Source: Tricholoma matsutake (lineage: Eukaryota > Basidiomycota > Agaricomycetes > Agaricales > Tricholomataceae). From it: a DNA stretch of 64,000 bases. A program made the position numbers and the translations under genes. A model generated the notes under the pieces. The model had not been told where the DNA came from, did not search any database, and was given only the letters and a program-made list of their open reading frames with translations. Location of the stretch: the NCBI GenBank assembly GCA_026075535.2, contig AP026544.2:12152001-12216000 (forward strand). The letters run 5' to 3'. How positions within the stretch are numbered: the stretch's first letter is position 1; each line of letters begins with the position of its first letter. This document shows, one piece after another, positions 10,760-22,182 of this stretch.

Positions 10760-10936
10760 CCACCAACCAGGACACAGAGCATCTGAACACAAGAAAGGGG
10801 AAACAAGGACCAAGAATTGGTTTTCCTGAAGAATAAAAGTGAGGAAGCCTACTCAAAGATCTGAGTGATCATGGGGGAACTGGTTAATGAAGAAAAGGGG
10901 AAAACCTTCACCATGATAGGGGATGAGGGTTTTTAA
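10760..10936 (+). pseudogene. Ty3-A gag, C-terminal part
   Basis: It resumes at the zinc knuckle (HQPGHRASEH; Ty3-B has HQLGHRSSDH). The rest aligns with the Ty3-B gag tail after one frameshift, ending GDEGF and TAA 10934-10936. Two in-frame stops precede it. The join to 6307-7226 lies exactly across the element 1 target repeat. Confidence 0.75.
10927..10933 (+). promoter_or_regulatory. -1 ribosomal frameshift heptamer at the Ty3-A gag/pol junction
   Basis: G GGT TTT directly precedes the gag stop TAA (10934-10936). Slipping back one base continues as TTA ATG GGG, the protease/pol frame. It fits the X XXY YYZ rule and is in the same place as GGGTTTT-TAG in Ty3-B. I did not assess a downstream pseudoknot. 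Confidence 0.75.
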
Positions 10937-11381
10937 TGGGGTGGCCTGCCTCGATGCCAGGTACCACCAAACTCTCTGTCTGCTCCATACTACTAGCCAC
11001 TTTGAAGAATCAATCTATGCATTTAGATATCAAAGTGGCAGGGGCAGGCAGAGGGAAAGCCATCAAAACCAAAGCCCTGCTCAACTCGGGAGCAGGAGGA
11101 ATATTCATGAGCCATGAATTCGCAGAAAGCAGCAGATTCCAATTGCACCCCCTGGAAGAAGTAATCAGGGTCAAGAATGTGCATGGAACCCTGAACAAGA
11201 GAGGAGAGATCTCCCACTATGCCAGGGGACTCTTGATGATCAATGGAAAATCTTTCCCAACAACCTTCCTCATTGCAGGATTTGGGAAAGAATCAATCAT
11301 CCTGGGCCTACCATGGCTCAGAAGAATCAACCCAGTAATCGACTGGAAAATTGGGACCTTCCAGTTCAGAGCAATTGACAA
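10933..11381 (+). pseudogene. Ty3-A protease region
   Basis: The pol frame opens at the slippery site and is uninterrupted to the hAT insertion. It aligns with Ty3-B over the whole retropepsin-like domain: LLNSGAGGIF, NVHGTLNKRG, and FGKESIILGLPWL near the end. The catalytic Asp of the D-S-G triad is Asn here (AAC), whereas Ty3-B keeps LLDSGAGG, so this protease would be inactive even without the insertion. Confidence 0.8.
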
Positions 11382-12404
11382 TAGTGTTCAAGGGTCCAGT
11401 CCATAAGACCGGAAAAAGACTGGACCCTTAACTGAACTTAACTGCAAGAGACCGAACTGTCAGTCTCAGTTCACCCAATGTTGGGGTCAGTTCAGTTGAC
11501 AGTTGATCACTTTTGTAAACTCACAAAAACCAATGTAAGACTGGTTGAAACCAGTCTTAACTGGTCTTTTAGATATGTTTATACTACTAGATATATAGTA
11601 TAAGTCAGGTACAAAATACAGGAATAAGTATATAAAACTATATAAAAGAACAAAATATAAACACTGCTATTACTACTTATAGTATATTTACATAGCCCAG
11701 GGGAAAAGGAGTCATTTGGGTGGGTAACTTATATACCATGTGGCTGTGCATGGACCATGTGGTCACGTTTGTGCTCCCAAAAACAAAGTGGTGCCATTTG
11801 CCAAATGACTTCCCACATCTACCACCACAACATCAATTACACCATGTCACCACCCTGGTCTGCAACCACGACTGTGCAAACCAACGAACAACAAAGCAGG
11901 GGCCCTAGCATTGTTTGGGCCCCCTAAGTAGGTATGTTTTTATAGTTTACTTTTACTAACTACCTGGTTTTCAGGTTTTTGCATCTTGATAATGACACCA
12001 CCCATCCACCAAATGATGCACACAAGCCCTGCACTGCCCCTGCAAGCAGAGGCTCACAGGGTGGCAATGGGCCTGTTTCTAGTCCATGACAACCACAGCC
12101 AATATCAGCACCCAATGCTGTCACTGCGAGCCTCTGCTCACAGAGCAGCAATGGCCCTTTCCTGGACAACAATGACTGCCAACAACGAATAGCAGGGATG
12201 ATGATGACTGCCCATGATGAATAGTGGGGACAACAATGACTGCTGATGATGAATAGTGGGGACGACGAATCAGTGGGGGACCAAACAACAGACTAGCGTC
12301 GTTTGGGCCCCCTAGGGTATGTTTTGAAAGTTTACTTCTTTATCTTACTAACTACTTGTTTTTCTTTATTTTTATTTTTTCTTAATATACATACATTACG
12401 ACGT

Positions 12405-12631
12405 AGCCAGCAGGTCCCATAACCGGTCCTGACCAGTGTTGAACTGGTTGGGACTGGGTTCGGTGTAGGACTGGTCAGAACCAGTCAATAAACCACACAC
12501 AAACTGCAATGAACCAGTTTATTGTGGTTTTGGTTATTTTTTTGGAGTATATAGAAAAATGTATAACCAGTTTGGTCTGCGGTTTTGGCCTGAAAGAGAA
12601 AAGAACCAGACTGAACTGGACCTTAAAGCAC
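12405..12631. repeat. internal right-end segment of the TAGTG hAT-like family
   Basis: CCGGTCCTGACCAGTGTTGAACTGG through CTGAACTGGACCTTAAAGCACTA matches 33905-34129, the right end of copy 2, at most positions. Its own left end was not found, so it is probably the remnant of a nested insertion or of recombination between copies. Confidence 0.6.
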
Positions 12632-12726
12632 TAAGAGTAAGTGGTGGAAGCAGGACCTTCAATGTTGGTGATGAAGGGGTTTGAAGCTGTGGAAGAAGGG
12701 GAAGGTGGTGTGGCAACTGTAGCAGT

Positions 12727-13311
12727 TCACAAAGAGGTGGAGGTGGTGGCTAGGGATGCAGAAACACAACATTGCAATGTAGGAGAGAGTTGACTGAGTA
12801 GTAAGAGCAGATCAGACACAGAAGGAATGTGCAGGGCTCCTGAAGAACTCATCGATGAAACCAGGGGGGCAGATGGAGCCAGAGGGCTAGAGATCGGTGG
12901 TGCAGGAGCCATGGAAGCATTGGAAGTCGTAGGGATGTTGGAAAAGTTCAAAGATGTGGGATGGTTGAAAATTGCTGTGGAAAGAAGTGATCCTGATGGA
13001 GTAGCGCTTGCTGTAGCCAATGAGGATGAGCCAGATGTCCAAGGAAGGAGGGATTCCAAAGGTCCTAGGGCCATTTGTTTGGCTATTGAATCAGCATCCC
13101 TCTTCTTTTCCAGCCAGGAACATTCCAAATTGCATTGTCCTATGGCACTATTAAGAGCCACCAGAACATTGTGATTTTGGTTGGAAGTTAGGAAGAAGGT
13201 ATGCTGGGCCTGAGATAATGAAAGGGTAGGATACAGTGTTGTCAGGTTGTATTGTTGCACAGATTGCACCATGACAGAGGGTTGAATGTGTCCCTCAGTT
13301 CCAGGAGTCAT
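12727..13311 (-). CDS. hypothetical Ser/Pro/Ala-rich protein carried in the hAT-like element
   Basis: A continuous 194-codon ORF. The N-terminal half is mixed; residues about 100-170 are rich in Ser, Pro, Ala and Thr (ASMAPAPPISSPLAPSAPLV), ending in a Leu-rich stretch. No domain is recognised. It sits between two hairpin-module blocks of a non-autonomous element, so it may be a captured host-gene piece or chance. The longest competing frame is on the opposite strand (12827-13174). Confidence 0.35.
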   Translation of the reverse strand: MTPGTEGHIQPSVMVQSVQQYNLTTLYPTLSLSQAQHTFFLTSNQNHNVLVALNSAIGQCNLECSWLEKKRDADSIAKQMALGPLESLLPWTSGSSSLATASATPSGSLLSTAIFNHPTSLNFSNIPTTSNASMAPAPPISSPLAPSAPLVSSMSSSGALHIPSVSDLLLLLSQLSPTLQCCVSASLATTSTSL

Positions 13312-14215
13312 TCCAATCCTCTTTCAGAAGAAAACGCGTAGCATATATGAACAAAAACTCATGTAGGGGAAAGTTTCATATCGTTAAGTCTTGTAGAGCG
13401 ATATGGCGAGGGGAAGGTTCATTGTACCTCAGCCTTTGTCCTAATTTGGCTTGTGGGATTTGATGTACAATGTCACGTTTTCCATTTGTCATCTTGTAAT
13501 CCATATGGCTTAGGTTTTTGCATCTTGATAACAATGCTGCCCACCCATCAAATGATGCACACAAGCCCAGCACTGCTGTTGCAAGCCTCTGCTTGCAGGG
13601 TGGCAATGGGCCCTTTCCTGGACAATGATGACTGCCAATGCCACATCACACAGCACTACCACCCCACCCATGAGCCACTGCTCATAGAGGGAGATGGAGG
13701 TGCTGACAACAAATAGCAGGGATGATGGGGATGACAAATCAGGGGGGGACAACAACAACACATTGCAGGGACAACAACAACACATTGCGGGGACAACAAA
13801 GATGATGAATTGCAGGAACAACATAGATGAACCATGGGGACAACGACAATGACTCAAAGGGACAACAAACAAGACAATGACCCCCCTCGCTACAAATGCA
13901 ACGATGGGGCAATTTTTCTTATCTCATTCTTGTTCTTTTTCTTTCGGTTTCTTAGCAACACCACTGTGAGCAACTGCTCGCAGGGTGTAAATATAATTAG
14001 TTTTATTTACTATTTAGTTTGACTTGAAAAAACAGCCCGAAGACCAGTTAAAACCAGTCTTTTTGGATCAACCAAACTGAACAGGACTGGTCCTATTCAG
14101 TTCGGTTGCAGTCTTGATACTTTGAGCATCCGTTTGGACCAGTTCTGGTCCCTGGTTGACCCCCCTTGGGGTCAAAAAACCAGCCTGAACTGGACCCTCA
14201 AACACTAATTGACAA

Positions 14216-15030
14216 GACTTATCCCGAATTCTTGTTTGGGAAAGGAACCCTTATCAGGAGGGTGCAAACCAAAGAACCCAACAAGAAGCACCTAACATGG
14301 TATCAAAGAACAACTGAAGAAGGAGGAAGAACCTCCAAGAAGATGACAAAAGAAGAAGAGCAACTGGCATGGCACTGGATAGCTGCTAAATGGAGGGAAA
14401 AAATAGCCCTCAAGAAGAAAACAGATGAAGAGCAACTGGCATAGTGCCAAATGATAGCCACTAGAGAGAAGGAGGAACTTGGTCTCAAAAAGCAGATGAA
14501 GAGCGAAAGGCATGATGGTGAGCGATAGCTGCCAGAGAGAAGGAGAAACTCACTCTCAAAAAGAAGAAACTGACAAATGAAGAACAGCTAATGCAGTGCC
14601 AAAGAGTTGTTGCCAAGGCAAGACTGATGGGAGGAGCCCTCCATGCAAAACCAGGGAGGAGCAAGATGCCCATCAAGACGAGAAGAGCAACAATCAAGGG
14701 AGTAGCAGATGAAGAGATTGTGATCATGACTCTTCAAGATGTGGAGCCCATTGGGCCACAAGACCAAAGAAGACACTGGGAAGGAAAACCCAGCACTGGC
14801 AAACCACAAACAGGCAATGGAACAGGCAATGGAACAACTGGAAGAGACACCCAAACAAAGGATCACAGACAACAAACTACTAGTCGCCTACATCCAAGAA
14901 GAACCCATCATTGGAATATTCAAACCAGCTAAAATGTCACTGATGGAGGAGTATGACAAGCCAAGGTACTCATACTCCCAAATGACAAAGACAATCTCTC
15001 AGATCATGAAGGCAAAAGGATCACAGTGAT
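14216..15030 (+). pseudogene. Ty3-A pol: charged linker between protease and RT
   Basis: It continues after the hAT target repeat. The sequence is rich in Lys/Glu with a recurring EEQLAxxxIAAxxR-like pattern, the degraded counterpart of the Ty3-B coiled-coil linker, followed by LVAYIQEEPIIGIF, which matches Ty3-B ILIAYV.GEPVIGLF. Several stops and at least one frameshift near 14440-14720. Confidence 0.65.
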
Positions 15031-15034
15031 ATGC

Positions 15035-15840
15035 TTATGGACAAAATATCTGGATTAGGGCAAAAACATCAGTCTCACAACACCTGATGCAGAAGAAGGA
15101 AGGAGACCCAGAACAGAAGACCCTAGATGAACTACTACCGGAACAATACAAGGAGTACCAATGGATATTCAAGAAAGAAGCATCAGAAAGATTCCCAGAA
15201 TCAAGACCCTGTGACCATGTGATAGACCTCAAACCAGACTTTGTGGCAAAGGATTGCAGGGTGTACCCACTGTCACCAGCAGAACAGAAGAAACTTGACG
15301 AGTTCCTCGATGAAAGCCTAGAAAAAGGATACATCCAACCATCAAAATTGGCCATTCTTCTTCATTGCGAAGAAGGACTCAGATGCCCTGAGACCCTATC
15401 AGGACTATAGGTACTTGAACAATGGTATGATCAAGAACACCTACCCACTACCACTTGTAGGAGACCTATTGGACAAGCTGAGAGGGGTGAAATGGTTCAC
15501 AAAATTGGACATTCAATGGGGGTATCACAATGTCAGAGTCAAGGATGGAGATCAATGGAAGGCAGCCTTCACGAAAAATAGGGGGCTGTTTGAGCCAGCG
15601 GTGATGTTCTTCGGACTATGCAACTCACCAGCAACCTTCCAGGCAATGATGAACAAAATCTTCCACAATATGATTGAAGAAGGATGGCTCATAATCTATA
15701 TGAATGACATCCTGATATTCTCCAAGGATCAGAAAGAGCACCAGGAAAGGACAAAGAGGGTGCTGCAAAGGCTGGCAGAGAATGACCTATACCTGAAACT
15801 GGAAAAGTGCAAATTTGACGTCCACAAAGTGGAGTGCTTG
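15035..15840 (+). pseudogene. Ty3-A reverse transcriptase, N-terminal and palm part
   Basis: LDELLPEQYKEYQWIFKK, DHVIDLKPDF and EKGYIQPSK lead into the fingers. After a frameshift near 15345, [33 protein letters not shown] and IIYMNDILIF follow. The catalytic YMDD of the family is YMND here (first Asp to Asn). The frame stops at KVECL where the LTR of Ty3-B begins at 15841; it continues at 23762. Confidence 0.85.
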
Positions 15841-16609
15841 TGTTAAGGGCAAAGCCTCAACCACTCGATCTAGTCGATGTCGTTCGATGAGGTGCTTCCT
15901 CGACAAGTTGTTCGGCACTAGTCTTACTCGGAGCATCCGACGTAAGATAGATAGTGCACTCTAGCAGGCCTCCTGCGTAGAGTTGTTCGGGTTCATGCAC
16001 TAAGGGGCTTCCTTAGTGGTTTCGAGTAAGTTCACAAGTTGCAAGTTAAGGCTGTTAATTGCCTAGATCTAAACTAAGGACATCCCTACTACAAGTCGCA
16101 GTACTTATACTAGAAGGGAGGTCCTTATCGTCCAATCGGAAAGGTAGATGCATATCAAGTAATAATAGAAACAATAGGCCTCATGCCTTGCATGAGGCAT
16201 CCGATGTCACGGAGTGCTGCGGCGCAGCATGTCAGGAAACAATAAGAGATAAGCCTCATGCCTAGCATGAGGTGTCCAATGTCACAGATCCAATGTCAAG
16301 GATCCAATGTCAAGGACATGCTGCAGCGCAGCATGTCGATCATGAGAGTCCGATGTCATGGACCTCATGTCAAGAGGCTGTTGTATTCACAGCATGTGTG
16401 GGAGTGGGTTTGGGTGCATGGAGTCACCATGCATCAAGGGTGCCTTCCACGGGAAGGGGATCGAATGCATGCAGTCAGCATGTGTCGTGCATGTGTCTGG
16501 TGTCAAGGACATGCCCTAGGCATGAATCATGGAGTGCCTCCTGTCTGGAGGGGATCATCGGGTTGGTCAGGTTGGTCAGGTTCCATGAGTTACAAGGAAA
16601 ATTGTAACA
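15841..16609 (-). repeat. 3' LTR of Ty3-B (769 bp)
   Basis: On the minus strand it runs TGTTACAATTTTCC...CGCCCTTAACA-type ends. It contains several copies of the GCATGAGGC / CATGCTGCRGCGCAGCATG palindromes. On the plus strand it is followed by TTACCCCCTC, the complement of the polypurine tract. Confidence 0.88.
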
Positions 16610-16711
16610 TTACCCCCTCGCTATGGTCAAAAGTTCCACACTTCGACCTAAATCCTCATCTCTCCTTCGTGGTCTGATCAGGCATGGTCTGGTTATGTGG
16701 GTAGGTTGGGG

Positions 16712-17743
16712 TCAAGGGGTACGATGGAGGAATAATTCATGTCCGAACTCGGACCATGATTGGGTTCTTCTGGTTTGCACTGCCCTAGGTAGCGGTGTCA
16801 AGGAGTCAGTAGTATCGTTGAAAGGGGGGCATTGCAGGATGGCAAATTCAACGTCTGTAATTGGGGGTTTGGGTTCTGTTTGGAAGATGGCATAGAGGCA
16901 GAATGCAAAGGTTAGGGCTGCTGCTGCAGCCAGGGTTGTGCCAACAATGACGGCGAGGATTGTAATCCCTGTGAGCATGGGTCTGTCTTGTCATGCCATT
17001 GTCTTGAGCTCTGCCTTTTAAATCCTTCCATATGGCTCTCCTGTCATGTTTTCCATTGCATCATCATCAAAATCATCATATCCAGAGTTAAAGAAGAGCC
17101 GCTGTCTCTGCTCGGCTTCTCTTTGATTGGTCTCTTGATCTTTCTGAGGTTTCTCTGGGCAATTCATTCTGTAGTGTCTGGGGCCTCGCTGTTTGCAATA
17201 CCTGCAAACATATCATTGGCAAATCAGGCCGAAGTGGCCTATCTGTTGGCAGATGAAACATCTAGCATGTCTCATGTGTGGGGGAGACCAAGGCAGTTGG
17301 GTGGTCTTCGGTTCGGGTTTGGGGGTGGTCAGATCAATTATTTTGGGTGCCCTAGGCATGATCTTCGGGTTCTTCATAGAACGGGAGGAGCCTCCAGAGG
17401 GAGCTTGTCATTTGTCTCTGTCACTCTGCTCGCTGAATGGCAAGAGCGAGGTCGGTGGTCATCTGTGTTGACCTAAAGGGGTGTGAGGTCTCTCCTCAGC
17501 TGTTCTCGGTCTGTCTGACCGCGGTGCAATCATTTCCTGGATCACTTGCTCGATCCCTAGGGCGTCTGCATTGTTCATTGCTTCTTCTAGATTTCGTTCC
17601 ATCTGTTTGATAGTGCTCACATAGTAGAAGCACATCCTGGCTAGATGGTATTTTGGTGGATCATGGGCGAGGTGAACGCGAAGGGCATCAGCGTTCAATC
17701 GGTTTTGTAGGAATTCTCGGGTAAATCATCGTTTGGCAGGCAT
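16712..17743 (-). pseudogene. Ty3-B third ORF: zinc knuckles plus membrane segment
   Basis: From ATG 17743, 49 bp beyond the pol stop, one frame runs about 343 codons to 16712 with no frameshift but six stops (five TGA, one TAA). Residues about 1-95 are helical and charged; about 160-200 hold two cysteine/histidine knuckles (CFICQQIGHFGLIC and CRYCKQRGPRHYRMNC); about 256-285 are hydrophobic (ITILAVIVGTTLAAAAALTF) followed by FCLYAIF, one predicted membrane span. It lies between pol and the 3' LTR, an envelope/accessory position. Nucleic-acid binding is inferred from the knuckles; membrane attachment from hydropathy. The even frame with only point nonsense suggests it was once a real gene. 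Confidence 0.65.
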
Positions 17744-17791
17744 ATTGGGGAGTGTTGTTGTGGGAAGAGAGGGGGGGTTTTTGGGTTTCCA

Positions 17792-20700
17792 TTAGAGGTG
17801 GTACCTCTTCTTATATGCCGTCAGGATCTCGGGGGCATTCTTTAGGTTCGATTTGGGTTCCCATGTATTTTTGGATGTCAGGTAGTCAACCCATTTCATG
17901 AGGTAACAGCGTGTCTTGCCGTGCTTCTTGTGTGCGATGATCGCTTCCACCTCGTATTCATTTTCTCCTTCCACGAGGTCGGGTGGTGGAGTCAGGAAGT
18001 TTTGCCCATGAGTGTCGTTCTCATGGTATCGCGTGAGTAAAGCCGCATGGAATACTGGGTGGATCTTCCATCTCGGTGGCAGTTTCAATCAGTATGTCGT
18101 TCTTGACAAGGCATCTTCAATCATGAAGGGCCCTTCTTGTTTTGGCACCAGTTTTCTCGTTGGGTAGCCAATCTTTAGGTTCTTGGAGTCAAGCCATACT
18201 TGTTCTCCAACCTTGAATGGTTCGTATCACCCTTTTGTTCGGGCAGCCATAGCCTGTCTGGCTAGTTCGTGTGCGGCAAGAGCTTCCCTTCTCGCAGAGG
18301 AAAGTTCTTGGATTCTCTGTTCGGCGGCCAGCACGTTCGTCTTTTCATAAGGGGTGGGGATAGCACGTGGCTGATATCCCATCATCAAGTAAAACGGCGA
18401 ATGTTTTACTGCGGAGTGCATCTTCTGGTTATGCATGAATTCTGCTGTTGGGAGATAACACTCCCAATCTTCAGGTTTGTTCGAACAGAACATGCAGAGG
18501 TAAACCTCTAGCTCTTGGTTTACTCGCTCTGTTTCTCCATCACTCTGGGGGTGATAGGCGGTGCTCGTGGATAGCTTGATTCTGAGCAGTCATCCGAGTT
18601 CTCGGAAGAGTTTGGACGTGAATCGAGGGTCTCTGTCTGAGATGATTCTTCTGGGGAGTCCAAATCTGGTGTACACATGGCGCAGGTAAAGGTCTGCAGT
18701 GCCAAGTGCGTCGATCGTCTTCGCGCAAGGGATAAAAATTACCCCCTTCGTAAGACCATGGTCTACCACGACCATGATTGAGTCAAATCCATTTATCACA
18801 GGCAAGTCCATGATAAAATCTGTTGTTACCAGCTCGAATGGTCTGCTGGCATCGGATGATATCGGTGTTGGCGGTGGGGTTGTCAAGTGTGTATTCACTT
18901 TCATTTCCTGGCACTTTGTGCAGCCTTTGATGTACTTTTTGATGAAGTTGGCCATTCCTGGCCACCAGTAGTCTCATCGGATCAGTTCGATCGTCTGCCA
19001 TTGTCCAGGGTGCCCTGTCGTGATGCTATCATGACACTTCTGTATGATCGCTCAGCAGAGGGTCTCATCCTGTGGCACGTACCATCTGTCTTTGAAAAAG
19101 AGCAGGCCATCTTCGAATTTCCAGTCCTCCAATGCAGACTTGATTGGGGGGGTTCCATTGTTCTTCAGGGCTCGTAAAGCATCATTTACGAGGTCGTCCT
19201 TCATTATTGCTGAGACCAGGGCTCCCTGGAGCTCAGTGTCAATTGTTTTGATGAACAGTTTGTCAGCAAGGATGGTCTTGTCCTCGTTATCATTGTCTTC
19301 TTTGGCTATGTGATCTGCTCTCCTTGATAGGGCATCAGATTGTACCATCTGTGATCCTGGTACGTGTTGTAGCTTCAGGTCGAATTGTGACAGGTAAATG
19401 GCCCATCTAGCCTGTCGTCGGTTCAGTTTCTGTGGCTGATGGAAGTATGTCAGGTTCTTGTGATTGGATAGTACTGTCACAGGGAACAGTGTCCCCTGTA
19501 GGTAGTGTCTCCATGCTTCCAGCACTAGGATTACTCCCAATAGTTCCCGGTCATATATCTCGTAATTTCTTTCTGCTTTGTTGAAAGAATGTGAGATGTA
19601 TCTGCATGGGTGCCAGTCTCCATTGGTGTCCTGTTGTCTGAGTACTGCACCTGTTGCAAATTTCAAGGCATCAGATTCCACCACAAATGGTTTCATTGCG
19701 TCTGGCATCAGCAGTACTGGGGTTTCATTGAACTTCCTTTTTAGTGCATCGAACGACTGCTGGCAGTCATTCGTCTATTCGAATTTCTGGTTCTTCTTCG
19801 TCAAATCGTTTAGCGGTCTGGCCAGATCCGCAAAGTGTCCAATGAATCATCGATAGAAGTTTCTGAATCCTAGGAAGGATCTTACATCCTTCACTGTCCT
19901 TGGCATGGGCCAGTCCTTGATCCCAGCCAGTTTCGTGTTGTCCATTGCAAGTTCATTGGGTCTGACGATCATGCCCAAGAACTCGACTTCCTGTACATTG
20001 AATTTGCACTTCTCTATTTTCAGGTAGAGATCGCATTGTCGTAGTCATTTGAGGACCCTTTCGGTCCTTATCTGGTGTTCTTCTTCCGTGTTCGAGAAGA
20101 TCAGGATGTCATCCATATAGATGACAAGCCATCCTTCATCTAGCATATCTTGGAAGAGATCATTCATCATGGCCTGGAATGTTGCCAGTGAGTTGCACAG
20201 CCCAAAGAACATCACCATTGGCTCGAATAGCCCTCGGTTAGTCTTGAATGCTGCCTTCCACTCGTCTCCTTTCTTTATCCGTATGTTATGATATCCCCAT
20301 TGAATATCAAGTTTCGTGAAAAATCTTGCTCCCTTTAGCTTGTCCAAGAGGTCTCCGATCAGTGGCAGGGGGTAGTTGTTCCGGATCGTTCCTTCATTCA
20401 GATAGCGATAGTCTTGGCAAGGTCGTAGACCATCGGAGTCCTTCTTCAACACGAAGAAGAATGGGGATGCCATGGGTGATTTCGACGGTCAGATGTATCC
20501 TTTCTCCAGGTTTTCATCTAGAAACTCATTGAGTTTCTCTTGTTCTTTTGGTGTCAATGGGTAGACTTTGGAATCCTTCGGTACAAAGCCTTCCTTCAGG
20601 TCGATCGCATGATCCCACAGTCTTGATTCCGGGAATTGTTCGGATGCGGCTTTCTCGAATACCTGTCTGTACTTCTGGTATTCCGGTGGCAGCAAGTCAT

Positions 20701-22182
20701 CCAGGGTCTGTTGGCTAGTCTCCTTTCCCTCCTCCTGTTCATGTGCCAGTTGTTGAGATATGGATGTCTTTGCTCTGATCCATATGTCAGAGTTGAGTAG
20801 GTATTGTAGGGAGCCCTTGCCTTTCACAAGTCTGCCAATGGTGTTCGTCTTTTGGATGTATTTGTGTGTCGGCTCTCAATGTTCTTCCGTCAGGGGCAGT
20901 TCTATGGCTGGTCCAAATAGGCCGATGACTGGTTCGCCTCATACATATGCAATTAGTATTGAGTCATCCTCAATTATATCTCGTTCGGGGGCTGGTTCCA
21001 TCGCTTGTATTTCCATGCCGGTATCTGCCAGTAGTTCTTCATCGGGTACCTCTTCGACCTTTACCTGAGGGGGGGTCTCCCTGGGCATAGGTATTTCAGC
21101 ATTGATGGTACCGTGATCTGGAGTCCTATAATTGTGGGTTGGGGTAGTCTGTTGTCGAGGGTAGTTTATCCTGTTTCATAGTGTCATTTTCATGTTCCTT
21201 TTGCCAGTGCTTCCCTCCCCTGTGGAGGTTAGCAATTCCTTCATCCTTTGCACAACTTGTTGTGCCCTGTCACATTCTTTGTTTTTGCCCTTTTCCAGTT
21301 GTTTCTTCTTCTGGTTTTCTTGGGTCTTGGCGACAGCACATTGTGCTGCTTCGAGGCCTCTGGCTTGTTTAGTGGTGCTGCTACTCCTGGTCTTTGTGAC
21401 AGCTATCTGGGCAGAATTCAGTTCCTTGGCTTTCTTCTCGGAAAGCCTTTCCTTCGTTTTTGCCATGGCCAATTGGGCTCGGGCAAGGTTTCTCTCCCTT
21501 TCTTCGGAGAGTCTTTTTCTGGTTTTTGCCACAGCTAATCTGGCTCGGGCAAGGCTCTTCTCTTTCTCTTCAGAGAGCCTCTGTCTTGTCTTGGCTATGA
21601 TGTGTCGAATTCGTGCCATCTTGTCATCGGGTGCCTCCCTTCCAGCGTTAATTTTCGGAAGGTTCAAGGTATTCGGGAGGGCCCATTTGGCTCTTCTTGT
21701 CTTTTCCAGGATCCGCTGGATTTGAGCCCGTCGTTCTTCATTTCAGAACTCAAAGGTTCCCTTCTTCCAATCGATGATTGGGTTTATCTCCCGCAGCCAT
21801 GGCAGACCCAGGATTACCGATTCTTTGCCTAGTCCGGCGACTAGGTATTCTATCAGGTAGCTCCTTCTGTTGATGTGGAGTCTTCCTTTCATGCATCTGG
21901 TGATCGTTCCCTGCTTGTTCAGGGTCCCGTCTATGCTCGTGGCCCAGATGGTGTGGCCTAAGGGATATGTTCTGATCCCTTCTCGTTCGACGAAGTTCGA
22001 GTCGATAAAGACTCCTCCTGCTCCAGAGTCGAGGAGCATGTTTGTTGCGACGTCTTTCCCATTGTCTGACTCAGCTACCCGAATAGACAGGCGCATAGAT
22101 TGTCTATTCATGGTAGCTAAGAGTACAGACCCTAGGGAGACTACAGTGGTGACTGGCGTCGTATCAGGCCGCTGTTCTAAAA
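17792..22182 (-). pseudogene. Ty3-B pol: protease, coiled-coil linker, RT, RNase H, integrase, chromodomain
   Basis: One frame covers about 1460 codons with about 13 stops, almost all TGA, and no frameshift. In order: protease (LLDSGAGGVF, GKESVILGLPWL), a linker of AKTRxRLSEE-type repeats, RT ([27 protein letters not shown] intact), RNase H (ESDALKFATGAVLRQ, YDRELLGVI), integrase zinc region ([15 protein letters not shown]), core ([26 protein letters not shown]) and a C-terminal chromodomain (EYEVEAIIAHKKHGKTRCYL, MKWVDYL, NTWEPKSNL). This is a Ty3 chromovirus; the chromodomain normally targets integration to heterochromatin. Several stops fall where Ty3-A keeps CGA (for example SYRLKLP vs TTY-stop-LKLP). 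Confidence 0.92.

Larger units (their letters stand above)
11382..14207. mobile_element. hAT-like element, TAGTGTT family, copy 1
   Basis: The 8 bp repeat ATTGACAA flanks it exactly (11374-11381, 14208-14215). Ends are TAGTGTTCAAGGGTCCAGT and, inverted, TAGTGTTTGAGGGTCCAGT. It splits Ty3-A between protease and RT. Eight-bp target repeats point to the hAT superfamily; no transposase is present. The interior holds hairpin modules at about 11.9-12.3 and 13.5-13.7 kb, a second right-end-like segment and a Ser/Pro-rich ORF. Confidence 0.85.

Noticed and set aside
17792..22182. TGA read as tryptophan or another recoded sense codon
   Set aside because: TGA falls at Arg positions, TGG is used for Trp throughout, and copia-2 has no internal TGA over about 1600 codons.
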